Shown one piece after another: positions 20,287 through 29,715 of a stretch of 64,000 nucleotides of DNA. A model generated the notes under the pieces. It searched no databases. It was not told the origin of the DNA and saw only the letters and a program-made list of their open reading frames with translations. How positions within the stretch are numbered: the first letter of the stretch is position 1; every line of letters starts with the position of its first letter. The position numbers were made by a program, and so were the translations under genes. Origin of the DNA: Methanosphaera sp. WGK6. Lineage in GTDB: Archaea > Methanobacteriota > Methanobacteria > Methanobacteriales > Methanobacteriaceae. The stretch lies in NCBI RefSeq assembly GCF_001729965.1, contig NZ_JRWK01000003.1, positions 1 through 64,000 on the forward strand, read 5' to 3'.

Positions 20287-21177
20287 TCAATAATTTTCCA
20301 GTGAACTTGTTATTTTAGCACTTATGTCATCAGCATAATGCAGTGCTTTTGCTTCAGAAGTTTTTGGATCTACAGGAGATCCCCAACCTAATGAAGTTTC
20401 ACCATGATGACTTAATATGAGATGAATTAAGTTTATTTTCAAATCATCAGGAGCATTTATGTCGTTTAATATGTTTTCCACAAGATTAGATCCAATAAAT
20501 ATATGATCTAACATACGACCTTCATAAGTTATATCAATATCCTCAGTTTTATAAGAATATGTTTTTATTTTTCCGATATCATGTAATATAGCACCAGTTA
20601 TTAATAAATCATAATTTAAATCTTCATATATCCTAGTTAAAGTTTTACATATTTCTATAACTTCATTGGTATGAATAAGAAGGCCACCTTTATAATTATG
20701 ATGATGTATCTTAGCTGCAGGTGCACTTAAAAAATCGCTACATATTTCATCATTATCAAATAATCTATGTAATGTTTTTTTTAAATAAGGATTTTTAATT
20801 TCTTTAATTGTATTAAAGAGGTAATCTACATGACTTTCAAAATTTTCAATAGTTCTTATAAAATCTTTATCTTCATATTCACGTGTTTTATGTAATTTAT
20901 TTATGAGGATGTTATATTTTCCTGAATTCGATGGGAATTCTTGAATTTTACCTACAATATTCCATACATTGTTAATTTCTATTTCTGTATATAGTTTAGA
21001 TGATTGGTTAGAAAACATTCTGCCTTTAATTTGTCCTGTTTTATCTTGTAGTGTTAATTCAAGATATGGTTTATTAGTTTTTGATCGTTTCATTTCTTTA
21101 TCTTTCACAAGAAATGAACTTATAATTTCCCGATCTTCACGAAAATTCTTAATAAAATCTTGTTCTTTTTTCTTCAA
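20287..21177 (-). CDS. OB-fold/HD-domain 3'-5' exoribonuclease, YhaM-like
   Basis: The 296-residue protein has an OB-fold nucleic-acid-binding domain first (LELTLQDKTGQIKGRMF near 40-56, VWNIVGKIQEF) and an HD metal-dependent hydrolase domain after residue 150. HD-domain ligands are HHHNYKGGLLIHTNEV near 157-172, ILHDIGKIKTY near 197-207 and LILSHHGETSLGWGSP near 252-267. The order matches bacterial YhaM/CBF1 3'-5' exonucleases. The archaeal substrate is not known; RNA or DNA end-trimming is inferred. Confidence 0.85.
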   Translation of the reverse strand: MKKKEQDFIKNFREDREIISSFLVKDKEMKRSKTNKPYLELTLQDKTGQIKGRMFSNQSSKLYTEIEINNVWNIVGKIQEFPSNSGKYNILINKLHKTREYEDKDFIRTIENFESHVDYLFNTIKEIKNPYLKKTLHRLFDNDEICSDFLSAPAAKIHHHNYKGGLLIHTNEVIEICKTLTRIYEDLNYDLLITGAILHDIGKIKTYSYKTEDIDITYEGRMLDHIFIGSNLVENILNDINAPDDLKINLIHLILSHHGETSLGWGSPVDPKTSEAKALHYADDISAKITSSLENY

Positions 21178-21275
21178 TTTAGTATCCTTCGATTAGTTTT
21201 TTACTTATATCTATTTAGGTTTTAGTAATTATTAAAATTTTATTTAATTTTAGAAATATTTTTTTTTCTCTAAGT

Positions 21276-21332
21276 AGTGTTAGCCAAAAAATAAATTTTT
21301 TCATGTAAAATTTTCTTTATTTTACAATTGAA
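21276..21332 (+). repeat. Non-coding repeat element, copy 1, with hairpin
   Basis: This stretch is nearly the same as 30750-30805, with one single-base gap and a few substitutions across the aligned region. It contains GTAAAAT / ATTTTAC (7 bp, 21305-21325) around a TTTCTTT loop and ends in ACAATTGAA. It lies in the gap between the pilus F gene and the YhaM-like gene. Weaker similarity continues for about 50 bases. No third copy was found here. Confidence 0.6.
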
Positions 21333-21429
21333 GCCGAAATAGGTATTATTTAAAATCAATTTTTTGTGAATATCTTAAAAGTCAATGACTTAATATTTTA
21401 TTATCCTTAGATTAGATGTATTGTTCAAT

Positions 21430-22278
21430 TCAAAGAGTAGGTTCCATTTTTTTTATAAATATAATCATAAAACTAATAATTATTGGGAAAAATACTAAAT
21501 ATAATATTAGTAATAATTCTGGATTAATAATGGCTCCAATTGTGGTAGTGGCTGCAATTATTATGATAAATATTATTACTGGGATAAGTACAGCTATAAA
21601 CATGTATAATAACATGATTGAGTTTAATTTTTTTGAATATTCTTCATATTTAATTTTCATATTTCTAGAATTTTCACGTGCTATAATATTTAATGTATTT
21701 GCTAAATTACCTCCATTATTTAATGTTCTGATGATTTGATATATTACTTTATCTAGAATTTCAATATTGGTTCTTTTGGATAAATTATTAAATGATTCAA
21801 TATAATTAGTTCCATATTGTATTTCATTTAATGTGATTTTAAATTCATTTGATAATTCTCCGTAATTACTATTTGATAAATTTCTCATTGAATCAAATAA
21901 TCCTATTCCTGCTTTTAATTCTATTGATAATTGTCTTAAAGCAAAGGGTAATTCTTTTATTATTAATTCACGTTTTTTATTTTCTTTTATTTTAGGTAAT
22001 TGTTGTTTATATAAGAATATTAGTATGATAAATAGAATGATTTCTAAACTTAAAGTTGTATTAATAAATATAAGAATTATACTTATAATTATAATAATTA
22101 AATATATTTTCTTTTCTTTTTCAATGATAATTGCTTTATTTTTTAGTAATTCTTTATTTATATTGTCTTCTATTATTTGATTTCTTGTTTCTGTTCTTTT
22201 TATTCTTTTTTTATTTATTATTTGACTATATAATAAAATAGTTAAAGAACCAATTTTAATTAATATTTTCTGAATCAT
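21430..22278 (-). CDS. Type II/IV secretion system F-family membrane protein (pilus platform)
   Basis: The 282-residue protein has two hydrophobic pairs (about 57-92 and 220-275) flanking a cytoplasmic T2SSF domain with LPFALRQLSIELKAGIGLFD near 114-133, LNEIQYGTNYIESFNNL and TLNNGGNLANTLNIIA near 191-206. Such proteins form the inner-membrane platform of type IV pili and related machines. It overlaps the end of the ATPase gene upstream by 23 bases. A paralogue lies at 30905-31840. Confidence 0.85.
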   Translation of the reverse strand: MIQKILIKIGSLTILLYSQIINKKRIKRTETRNQIIEDNINKELLKNKAIIIEKEKKIYLIIIIISIILIFINTTLSLEIILFIILIFLYKQQLPKIKENKKRELIIKELPFALRQLSIELKAGIGLFDSMRNLSNSNYGELSNEFKITLNEIQYGTNYIESFNNLSKRTNIEILDKVIYQIIRTLNNGGNLANTLNIIARENSRNMKIKYEEYSKKLNSIMLLYMFIAVLIPVIIFIIIIAATTTIGAIINPELLLILYLVFFPIIISFMIIFIKKMEPTL

Positions 22279-23605
22279 TTCTTGGATAGTAGTTATTAAT
22301 ATATTCTTGTATGTTCATTGTTTCTTCAATAAAATTCTCTAAATATTTTTTTCGTTTTTTAATTTCATTATTAATGTCATTATAGCTAATACCACTTAAC
22401 GTTGCAATTTTTTCCAAAGCATTACAATGTATTGCATCATATGTAAGATTATCTTTATTGGGGTCATATTCAAATATTTTATTTAATTGTATTTTATCTG
22501 TTTCCATTCCTACAATTTCAGCAACTTCTGTTATTCGTCTGACAACACCTTTTTGAGGATGATATATTCTATTTTGCATAATAATAAAATCTATGGAATT
22601 AATCATAATATTTGGAACATTCATGGGTGGGTTAATTAGGCGAGTTATTGTTTCTTGTGCTGAATTTGAATGTAATGTTCCCATTCCAGAATGACCTGTA
22701 TTTAATGCACTAAATAATGTTATTGCTTCTTTAGAACGAACTTCTCCTATTATAATTCGATCAGGACGTTGACGTAAGGAGTTTTTTAAAAGTAAATTCA
22801 TAGTAATTTCACCCTTATTTTCTATATTTGGTGGTTTTGTTTCAGTACGGATTATGTGGTCATGGGGTATTTGTAATTCTAATGTATCTTCTATTGTGAT
22901 TATTCGTTCATGGGGTGGTATGAATGAGGTTAGTGTGTTGAGTGTTGTTGTTTTTCCAGAGCCTGTACCTCCTGATATTAAAATATTTGATGGTTTAACA
23001 TTTAATCCTTCTATAACAACCCATAGAAATGCTGCTAGTTCGGAGGTGATTGTATTCATATTTATTAGGTTAATTATATTATATGGATCTTTTCTAAATT
23101 TTCTAATAGTTAATGTAGGACCATCTGGTGTTAATGGAGGTATTGTTGCGTTTATTCTGCTATTGTCTTCTAATCGTGCATCAAGTAATGGTGTTTGTTT
23201 GTCAATTTTTCGTTGGATATTGTTTGCTATTTTTTCAATTATTTGGCGAATTTCTGGTTCTTTGAGTATGATGTCTGTTAGCATCATGCCTTTTGTTCTA
23301 TGATAAACGTATATGGGCTTGTTTGGTCCAATTATCATAATTTCTTCTAGTGCATCATCTCTTAGTAAGTTGTCAATTTCTCCATGGCCTTTCAAGTCAT
23401 TTAATAATTTATTTTTAATATTTTCATTTGTTGTATGGTCATTAATTATATTATATAATTCTGTTTTTTCTATAATTAAATTATTTTCTTGTATTTTTGA
23501 TTTAATTAGTTTTTCTTTTATTTCGTTGTATAATTTGAATTCTTCATTATTTAATGAAGGTATTTTTTTTGAAGTATATGTTGGTAAATATTTTTTTTCT
23601 TTCAT
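22256..23605 (-). CDS. Type II/IV secretion ATPase (GspE/TadA/VirB11-like)
   Basis: This 449-residue secretion ATPase likely powers assembly of a pilus-like fibre. Motifs are NILISGGTGSGKTTTLNTL (Walker A, near 206-224), the Asp box RIITIEDTLELQIPHD, RQRPDRIIIGEVRSKEAI (Walker B region) and TGHSGMGTLHSNSA (His box). Its first 100 residues form the variable N-terminal domain. With the F protein it forms a two-gene unit; no pilin is adjacent, but a class III signal-peptide protein lies at 31837. Confidence 0.9.
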   Translation of the reverse strand: MKEKKYLPTYTSKKIPSLNNEEFKLYNEIKEKLIKSKIQENNLIIEKTELYNIINDHTTNENIKNKLLNDLKGHGEIDNLLRDDALEEIMIIGPNKPIYVYHRTKGMMLTDIILKEPEIRQIIEKIANNIQRKIDKQTPLLDARLEDNSRINATIPPLTPDGPTLTIRKFRKDPYNIINLINMNTITSELAAFLWVVIEGLNVKPSNILISGGTGSGKTTTLNTLTSFIPPHERIITIEDTLELQIPHDHIIRTETKPPNIENKGEITMNLLLKNSLRQRPDRIIIGEVRSKEAITLFSALNTGHSGMGTLHSNSAQETITRLINPPMNVPNIMINSIDFIIMQNRIYHPQKGVVRRITEVAEIVGMETDKIQLNKIFEYDPNKDNLTYDAIHCNALEKIATLSGISYNDINNEIKKRKKYLENFIEETMNIQEYINNYYPRNDSENIN

Positions 23606-23683
23606 AATTTATTATTACAAATATATAATTTATTATTACCTTTTTATAAAATTATGTATTATATAAAAATTAAATATTAATTT

Positions 23684-24622
23684 ATGAAATGTAATTGTGA
23701 TACAAATTGTATTGATTCTAAAGATAATATATTACAGAATATTAATGATTATTATGCACCCTGTAAGGATTGTTTTACTAAAACATTAAAAAAATCAATA
23801 CCTATTAAACGGCAGATAAAATTAAATGAATTTGATAATACTTCATATAAATGTGCTTCTTGTGGAAAAAGACATATTGATTTTGTAATGGCCAATATAC
23901 TTAAATTTTTAATTTCAAATGATTTATTATCGTCTAATAGTTCTATAAGAAATGTAGGTACACCTTTAATAACGCCAGCATTACCTTTAGATGAATCACC
24001 TTTTTTATCAGAAAATTCATTAGTTTTAATAATAAATAATATTAATGAAAAAACAGCTAAAGAAATATATGTTAATGTTCCGGAAGTAAAAGCAGTTATT
24101 AAGGGGGATGTTAATAAAATTGTGGGTCAAGTTGATGAGAATAGTGAAATATATCACTATGAATTATTAGCTGGTTGTGATATACGATGTGATATTCAAC
24201 CAACTGATTTTGGAAATATATGTATTTTCAAAAAACAATCAGAAATTCATATTGAATATCCTAAGGTTAAATCACAAAAAATTATAGATGTTGACAATGT
24301 GTTAGATAAATATGATAATCCTACTGTAATTGATGCTATGTGTGGTCCAGGAACACTTGGAATTTATGCTATTATGAAAAATGCTAAGAAAGTATTATTT
24401 AATGATATTTATTCATCTGCTATAGATACAACAAAAGTTAATCTTGATGTAAATCAAATTTCTTCAGATAAATATAGTATAACTAATAAATCTATTCAAG
24501 ATTTAATAAAATGTATTGATAAAAAATATGATGTGGGTTTTATAGATGCATTTCCTGGAATGAAAACGGATGATTTGGAAAATTCTTTGAAAAAAGTATG
24601 CAATGAAGTAATTATAATTTAA
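23684..24622 (+). CDS. Class I SAM-dependent methyltransferase with N-terminal Cys motifs
   Basis: The C-terminal third has a Rossmann methyltransferase core: NPTVIDAMCGPGTLGIYAIM (motif I, near 212-231) and KVLFNDIYSSAIDTTKVNLD (motif II). The N-terminus has Cys residues at CNCDTNC, CKDC and CASCGKRHIDFV, likely for metal binding. The protein is 312 residues long. The substrate is not known; RNA or protein methylation is possible. It ends four bases inside the convergent permease gene. Confidence 0.65.
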   Translation: MKCNCDTNCIDSKDNILQNINDYYAPCKDCFTKTLKKSIPIKRQIKLNEFDNTSYKCASCGKRHIDFVMANILKFLISNDLLSSNSSIRNVGTPLITPALPLDESPFLSENSLVLIINNINEKTAKEIYVNVPEVKAVIKGDVNKIVGQVDENSEIYHYELLAGCDIRCDIQPTDFGNICIFKKQSEIHIEYPKVKSQKIIDVDNVLDKYDNPTVIDAMCGPGTLGIYAIMKNAKKVLFNDIYSSAIDTTKVNLDVNQISSDKYSITNKSIQDLIKCIDKKYDVGFIDAFPGMKTDDLENSLKKVCNEVIII

Positions 24623-25860
24623 ATTAATCCTAAATATATTAAAATAGATGGTATTATTAATATACCCATCAAATTACTTTTACTTAAATCAAGGCTATTT
24701 GTAAGAATTCCTAAAGCAATACTTGTAATATAACAAAGTATAACGTACCATATACATCCATTAGTAAATATTGTGAATAATATAATTAAACAAGTTATAC
24801 TAATAATTATAATAATATTTATTTTTTTATAATTTATTTGTTGGATATGTTTAATTAAATAATCTCCTATTTTAATAGAAATAATACAAGCTATTGAAAC
24901 ACTAATTAAACTAACAAAAATAAAAAATATGATATGATATATTGTGATATTCTGAATTAAAATATTAACATAAACACTTATTGCACTTCTAGGATTACTT
25001 ATTAAATAAATAGCAAGTAATGAAAATAATGTATCAGATACATTAACACCACTATTAGTTACTAAAAAATCTTCAGAAGTTATATTTTTACTAAATGTTA
25101 AAATTTGGGCTAGTAATGTTCCTTGAGCTGGACCTAATCCTGGTAAAAGACCTAAAATACATCCTGATATACTTCCAGCGAATACTGATTTTTTAAATTT
25201 TGAATCAAGAACTATGCTTCTATTCTTATTTTGAGGAGGAATATTTGAATTATTATTTATACTGTAAATTAGATTACTTATACTAAATGCTCCTGATAAC
25301 ATACAAAGTAATCCTAAATTACTACCTAAATTACTGGTTAATATTACAATTCCAAGAATTCCTGAAATTAAAAAAATAACAACACTTGCTAAACAAGTTA
25401 TCATAGTTCTATTTGTTTTATAAATTATAATCATCATAGCTATAATTAAAAAATAAGCAATATATTCTTTTAAATTATTATATACTAAGGGTAATATTAT
25501 AAATAATATTGGCATAGTAACTATCAAAGAAATTATTGACCCATATCCACCAAAACTAATTAGACGTATAGCTTTTCTACCTTTACCATTAAGTAATAAT
25601 TTATGTCCTGGTTGTATACTTAAAATAGTATCTTCATTTGGAACTCCGAGTAATAGTGAAGGAATAAATTCTAACATGGCATGAGTTAATGAAATTGCAA
25701 CGAAAAATGTACAAAGAACTAATGCTGATGTATTTTTAAGTAATTTTGAGGATATTGAAAAAATAATAATACCTACTGTATTTACATGAAGTCCTGGTAT
25801 AATTCCTGTAATTGTTCCGAAAATTATTCCTATAATTAATGCTAAAAATATTGTTATCAT
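24619..25860 (-). CDS. TctA-like/DUF112 polytopic membrane protein
   Basis: The 413-residue protein has about ten hydrophobic segments and the glycine/proline signatures of the tripartite tricarboxylate transporter permease group: GTITGIIPGLHVNTVG near 15-30 and SGCILGLLPGLGPAQGTLLAQ near 230-250. Methanogen members lack the usual binding protein and small subunit, and none is nearby. Substrate is unknown. The start codon lies next to an AT-rich flank. Confidence 0.75.
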   Translation of the reverse strand: MITIFLALIIGIIFGTITGIIPGLHVNTVGIIIFSISSKLLKNTSALVLCTFFVAISLTHAMLEFIPSLLLGVPNEDTILSIQPGHKLLLNGKGRKAIRLISFGGYGSIISLIVTMPILFIILPLVYNNLKEYIAYFLIIAMMIIIYKTNRTMITCLASVVIFLISGILGIVILTSNLGSNLGLLCMLSGAFSISNLIYSINNNSNIPPQNKNRSIVLDSKFKKSVFAGSISGCILGLLPGLGPAQGTLLAQILTFSKNITSEDFLVTNSGVNVSDTLFSLLAIYLISNPRSAISVYVNILIQNITIYHIIFFIFVSLISVSIACIISIKIGDYLIKHIQQINYKKINIIIIISITCLIILFTIFTNGCIWYVILCYITSIALGILTNSLDLSKSNLMGILIIPSILIYLGLI

Positions 25861-25981
25861 AATAATGAATTAATACTATTTATTAAATTAGTAATACTTA
25901 TAATTTATGAAAAATAGAATGAAATTAAATTTTAAATTTTTATAAAAAAAAGTTGATATGTTATGTAAATATCAGTGATAT

Positions 25982-26248
<267 letters not shown>

Positions 26249-26292
26249 TATATTTTTTCTCCTTAAATTTTTATTAATTTTGTTTAAAGAAC

Positions 26293-26457
26293 TTAAGGTC
26301 CTTTAAATCCACATTCGCATGTATATTCATGTCCAAAAGTTCTACATTTAGGACATCTGTAAATCACTGCATCACATTCTGGGCAGTGGAATTTAACATA
26401 TTCATCGATTGGTGAAATTTCTTGTTTACAAGAAGTACAAATCATTTTTTCTGCCAT
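26293..26457 (-). CDS. Small zinc-ribbon protein (HVO_2753-like), 54 aa
   Basis: A 54-residue protein with four cysteine pairs: C7-x2-C10, C25-x2-C28, C35-x2-C38 and C47-x-C49, so it probably holds two zinc ions. Sequence segments are [27 protein letters not shown] and [11 protein letters not shown] strong GGAGGT ribosome-binding site precedes the ATG. It lies between mfnE, whose stop codon is two bases upstream, and EF-1beta. Homologues are found next to EF-1beta in many archaea. Confidence 0.85.
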   Translation of the reverse strand: MAEKMICTSCKQEISPIDEYVKFHCPECDAVIYRCPKCRTFGHEYTCECGFKGP

Positions 26458-26458
26458 G

Positions 26459-27118
26459 TTATTTACCTCCTATATATGTATAAATATTATTCATTGTATA
26501 ATCACTGTTTAAATGAGCTAGCACCCTATCAGGGTATTTGCCATTCATTATATAACAGTCTAAATGATAATCAATTAGTAATTTAGGTAGACATTTATCT
26601 ACTGAAGTTTCTTCAAAAAGTAATAGTTTATTTGCACTTATTTTTTTAATAAGTTTTTTGTTATTTGAGAAAATGTTACCGCTATATATACCATCTACAT
26701 TTGTTAATATTAATAGTTTAGCATTTATTCGATGTGCTATCCAACAGGCTATAGAATCACTAGTAATATTCCAACTATGTTCAAGAGGATCTTCTTTTTT
26801 TAAAAGGTCATATGTTAATAATAATGGTATTTTATTATTTTTATGAGCTTTAGAAATGTCCTCTATTTTTTCTATTAAAAGTATATCTTCATTTTTATCA
26901 GCAATAAGTTTTCCAAGAATATCCATGCACTCAATAGCTGTCCAATGATTAGTATCATTTGAAAATGAGTATTCTTGGTTAAATTCTCTTAATTTATTTG
27001 CTAAAGCACCACCACCATTTACAAGTACAATTTTTTCCCTTGATTTTTTCAATGTATCACAGAGATCCTTAATATATTTTGGAAATAAACTTCCACCAAT
27101 TTTAATAACCGTTGTCAT
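26459..27118 (-). CDS. mfnE: Aminomethylfuran phosphate kinase (methanofuran biosynthesis)
   Basis: The 219-residue amino acid kinase-fold protein matches MfnE, which phosphorylates [5-(aminomethyl)furan-3-yl]methyl phosphate in methanofuran synthesis. The ATP-binding segments are [13 protein letters not shown] near 4-16 and [17 protein letters not shown] near 31-47; [25 protein letters not shown] and [11 protein letters not shown] follow in the family order. The gene is tightly packed between pth2 and the zinc-ribbon gene. Confidence 0.85.
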   Translation of the reverse strand: MTTVIKIGGSLFPKYIKDLCDTLKKSREKIVLVNGGGALANKLREFNQEYSFSNDTNHWTAIECMDILGKLIADKNEDILLIEKIEDISKAHKNNKIPLLLTYDLLKKEDPLEHSWNITSDSIACWIAHRINAKLLILTNVDGIYSGNIFSNNKKLIKKISANKLLLFEETSVDKCLPKLLIDYHLDCYIMNGKYPDRVLAHLNSDYTMNNIYTYIGGK

Positions 27119-27137
27119 TTTATTAAAAACACATCCA

Positions 27138-27476
27138 TTATAATAATTTTAAATGACCTGTTAATTTATCTATTTCATCATCAGGTCCAGGACCAATACC
27201 TAAACATGTTCTAGTTGATGGTTCTATTTGTGTATGTCCAGCATCAGTTATCAGACAACAAGTTAAATTAGTTTCTTTAACCAGTGTATGTAACTTAAGT
27301 AATTCTTCTTCGGAGGATATTTTTAAAACAACTTTTTTTTGTCCAGTAAATTCCCATTTTCTAATATTTTCCTTATCTGATTTTTTATAACAACCTAAAC
27401 ATGCATGACATGCTTGGGCAGCTATTTTTCCTTTACCCATCTTTAAATCGGTTCTCATAACTATAACTTGTTTCAT
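27138..27476 (-). CDS. Peptidyl-tRNA hydrolase, archaeal type (Pth2)
   Basis: Pth2 releases tRNA from stalled peptidyl-tRNA. The 112 residues show the full family pattern: VIVMRTDLKMGKGKIAAQAC near 4-23, QKKVVLKISSEEELLKL near 46-62, LITDAGHTQIEPSTRTCLGI near 76-95 and GPGPDDEIDKLTGHLKLL at the end. It lies 11 bases after ycaO in the same run of genes. Confidence 0.96.
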   Translation of the reverse strand: MKQVIVMRTDLKMGKGKIAAQACHACLGCYKKSDKENIRKWEFTGQKKVVLKISSEEELLKLHTLVKETNLTCCLITDAGHTQIEPSTRTCLGIGPGPDDEIDKLTGHLKLL

Positions 27477-27487
27477 AGAATACCTCT

Positions 27488-28678
27488 CTAGAATATCATA
27501 TTTTTAGGTCGTAATCTATTACCTATACGTGATGTATCTACACTAAATACTTCCATACCTGGAACAATCACACGTACTGTTGGAATATTAATTTTTCGTG
27601 TTAAATCCACATAATATGCATCATTAATTCCTGATTTTTTTAATAAATCTAATGTTATTTCAATATCTTCTTTAAATGAATTTTTAGATTTATTAGGCAT
27701 ATTTTCAAGATTTATTTTATGCTCTGATTCTCTAAACCAATGTTTATTTAAACGTTTCATACGTTCATAACCTGTATCTCTAAGTAAATTAGCACGAGTA
27801 GTATCTTCACGAGTTCCATGAATTTGTGTTGCTCTACTTTGGGCTACTTCTGTAATCGCACGAATGACTGCAATATTTGGATCAAGATGGGTTCCAATAC
27901 CTAATGTTAATAAAGCAGGATCTTTTAGAGATAAATCTTCTGAAACAGCACCTATTGTAGGAATATCATTATCACTTGTTAAATCAATTAATTTAATAAA
28001 AACATTAGCTTCTCTGAATTTTTCTAATAATTCTACAATATATTGATTAGAAGTATTTTCACAAGTAATTTCAGGTTTATTTTCTTTAAATGCTTCAAAT
28101 AAACTCCATGCATCTCTTTCAACAACTTCCATAAGTCCATGAAATATGGCTTCTTCTATTGAATTACCTGAAGCTAATCCATTTGTGTTAGATAAGCAAA
28201 TGTGATGGATATTTTCAGTAGTATATGGGTGGTATACTACATTAGATGGGATGTATAGTTTACTTCCATTTTTTATAGAATATCCTTCAACCCATTCAAG
28301 TTCTTCATCATGGTATGTATCACGAGGTAATATTAATGTTTCAGGATTAAGACAATCACTTGAATTATATTTTTGGATAATAGTGTTTTCATTACCTTGT
28401 ATTTCTGCAGAATAACGTTCTACTGCTTCCATTATTGATGAAACTTTTGCATGTATTTCAGTAGGGCCTTTTCCAGCATAAATACTAACTGCACCTTCTT
28501 GTGCAAGAGGTCTAACTGATGTAAATACAGGGATTTTAATTCTATCTAAATGGGTTATATTGGATGTTCTAGTTAAACCAATATCTTTTGTTATTTTAGA
28601 AATATTTTCCAAAGTTCTTTCTGGATTTATTGTTCGGTGTGTTGATTTTTTATATTTAACAGGTGATTCGTTTAGCAT
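27488..28678 (-). CDS. YcaO-family McrA-glycine thioamidation protein (methanogenesis marker 1)
   Basis: The 396-residue YcaO-fold enzyme installs the thioglycine in the active-site subunit McrA of methyl-coenzyme M reductase, using ATP. Evident segments are YKKSTHRTINPERTLENI near 9-26, GKGPTEIHAKVSSIMEAVERYSAE near 69-92 with the ATP-binding glutamates, SGNSIEEAIFHGLMEVVERDAW near 169-190 and RAITEVAQSRATQIHG near 270-285. No TfuA partner is seen in this window. It heads the ycaO-pth2-mfnE-zinc ribbon-EF-1beta run; about 270 AT-rich bases without a gene lie upstream. Confidence 0.93.
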   Translation of the reverse strand: MLNESPVKYKKSTHRTINPERTLENISKITKDIGLTRTSNITHLDRIKIPVFTSVRPLAQEGAVSIYAGKGPTEIHAKVSSIMEAVERYSAEIQGNENTIIQKYNSSDCLNPETLILPRDTYHDEELEWVEGYSIKNGSKLYIPSNVVYHPYTTENIHHICLSNTNGLASGNSIEEAIFHGLMEVVERDAWSLFEAFKENKPEITCENTSNQYIVELLEKFREANVFIKLIDLTSDNDIPTIGAVSEDLSLKDPALLTLGIGTHLDPNIAVIRAITEVAQSRATQIHGTREDTTRANLLRDTGYERMKRLNKHWFRESEHKINLENMPNKSKNSFKEDIEITLDLLKKSGINDAYYVDLTRKINIPTVRVIVPGMEVFSVDTSRIGNRLRPKNMIF

Positions 28679-28945
28679 GTTAATCAGATTAAATAATTTA
28701 TTTTTTTATAATTCTTTTTATTATATAATAAGTTTTGTTAATATTATTTTTTATTTTTTTATATAATTTGGATGGGTGATAATTCTTAAAATAAAGTTCA
28801 TAATTAAACAATACATCTATATTTAGGATAATCCTATTAGTTTATAAAATTTTACATAGTGTATAGATAAACTACTATTAAAAAAAATAGTGATAATGTA
28901 TCAGCATTATATTTTATTAAAAAAGTGTAAAGGGGGATTTTAGTT

Positions 28946-29569
28946 TTAGAAGAATGTTATTGTACGTGATATGAATGTTAGTATTCCTGAAATAATAATT
29001 GTTGTAAGCCATAAAGGTATATTCCATTTCATTACTTTTGAACCATCAAGTGTAGGTATTGGTAATAAATTGAATAATGCAAGGAAACTATTTATGTGGA
29101 ATCCTATTGAACAAGTTAATGCTAAATATATCATTAACATATTATTTAAAGTAACATATGGTTGAATAATAAGACCTATTCCTAAAAATAGTACTGCTAA
29201 TATAATATTGATTAGAGGTCCTGCAACAGAGATAATACCATTTTCTCTATCACTAATAAATCCTGTGTAAGGTCCAATATAAACAGCACCGGGTGCTAAA
29301 AAGATAAATCCCATAAATGCAGTTATCACAGCAAGTATTAATCCATAATTCCATTTTCTAAATTCTGCAAAAAAACCATAGTGTTGTGCTGTAATCTTAT
29401 GTCCTAATTCATGTAATATAAAACTTAATCCAACAGTAACTAAAGTTATAGGAATTAGTATAATAAACATATCCCACGTACCATTACTATAGATATATGC
29501 AAATAGTAAAGTTATGACTATGATTGATATTATTAAATCTTTAATTTCTATTTTTGAAAATGTTACCAT
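28946..29569 (-). CDS. Site-2 protease family (M50) membrane metallopeptidase
   Basis: The 207-residue protein has six hydrophobic segments and the zinc motif HELGHK near 51-56, with a second metal ligand aspartate in LLPIPTLDGSKVMKW near 168-182. This is the site-2 protease pattern of intramembrane proteolysis. No sensor or regulator partner is adjacent. It is divergent from the M24 peptidase gene. Confidence 0.88.
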   Translation of the reverse strand: MVTFSKIEIKDLIISIIVITLLFAYIYSNGTWDMFIILIPITLVTVGLSFILHELGHKITAQHYGFFAEFRKWNYGLILAVITAFMGFIFLAPGAVYIGPYTGFISDRENGIISVAGPLINIILAVLFLGIGLIIQPYVTLNNMLMIYLALTCSIGFHINSFLALFNLLPIPTLDGSKVMKWNIPLWLTTIIISGILTFISRTITFF

Positions 29570-29715
29570 ATTATCAACTACTTTTCTTTTTAAGTATAAC
29601 TATATTATTTTTACTATTATATAATAATTTTTTAATAATTGTTTTTTTATATTATAAACTATAGTTAGAAAAAAATTCAGTTTATTAAATTATTATATTA
29701 AACCGAGGAGATACT

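Noticed and set aside
28679-28945. Possible degraded gene or small RNA in the gap upstream of ycaO
   Set aside because: Both strands are stop-rich in all frames; only a short ACTATT/AATAGT hairpin around an A-run is visible, too weak to call.
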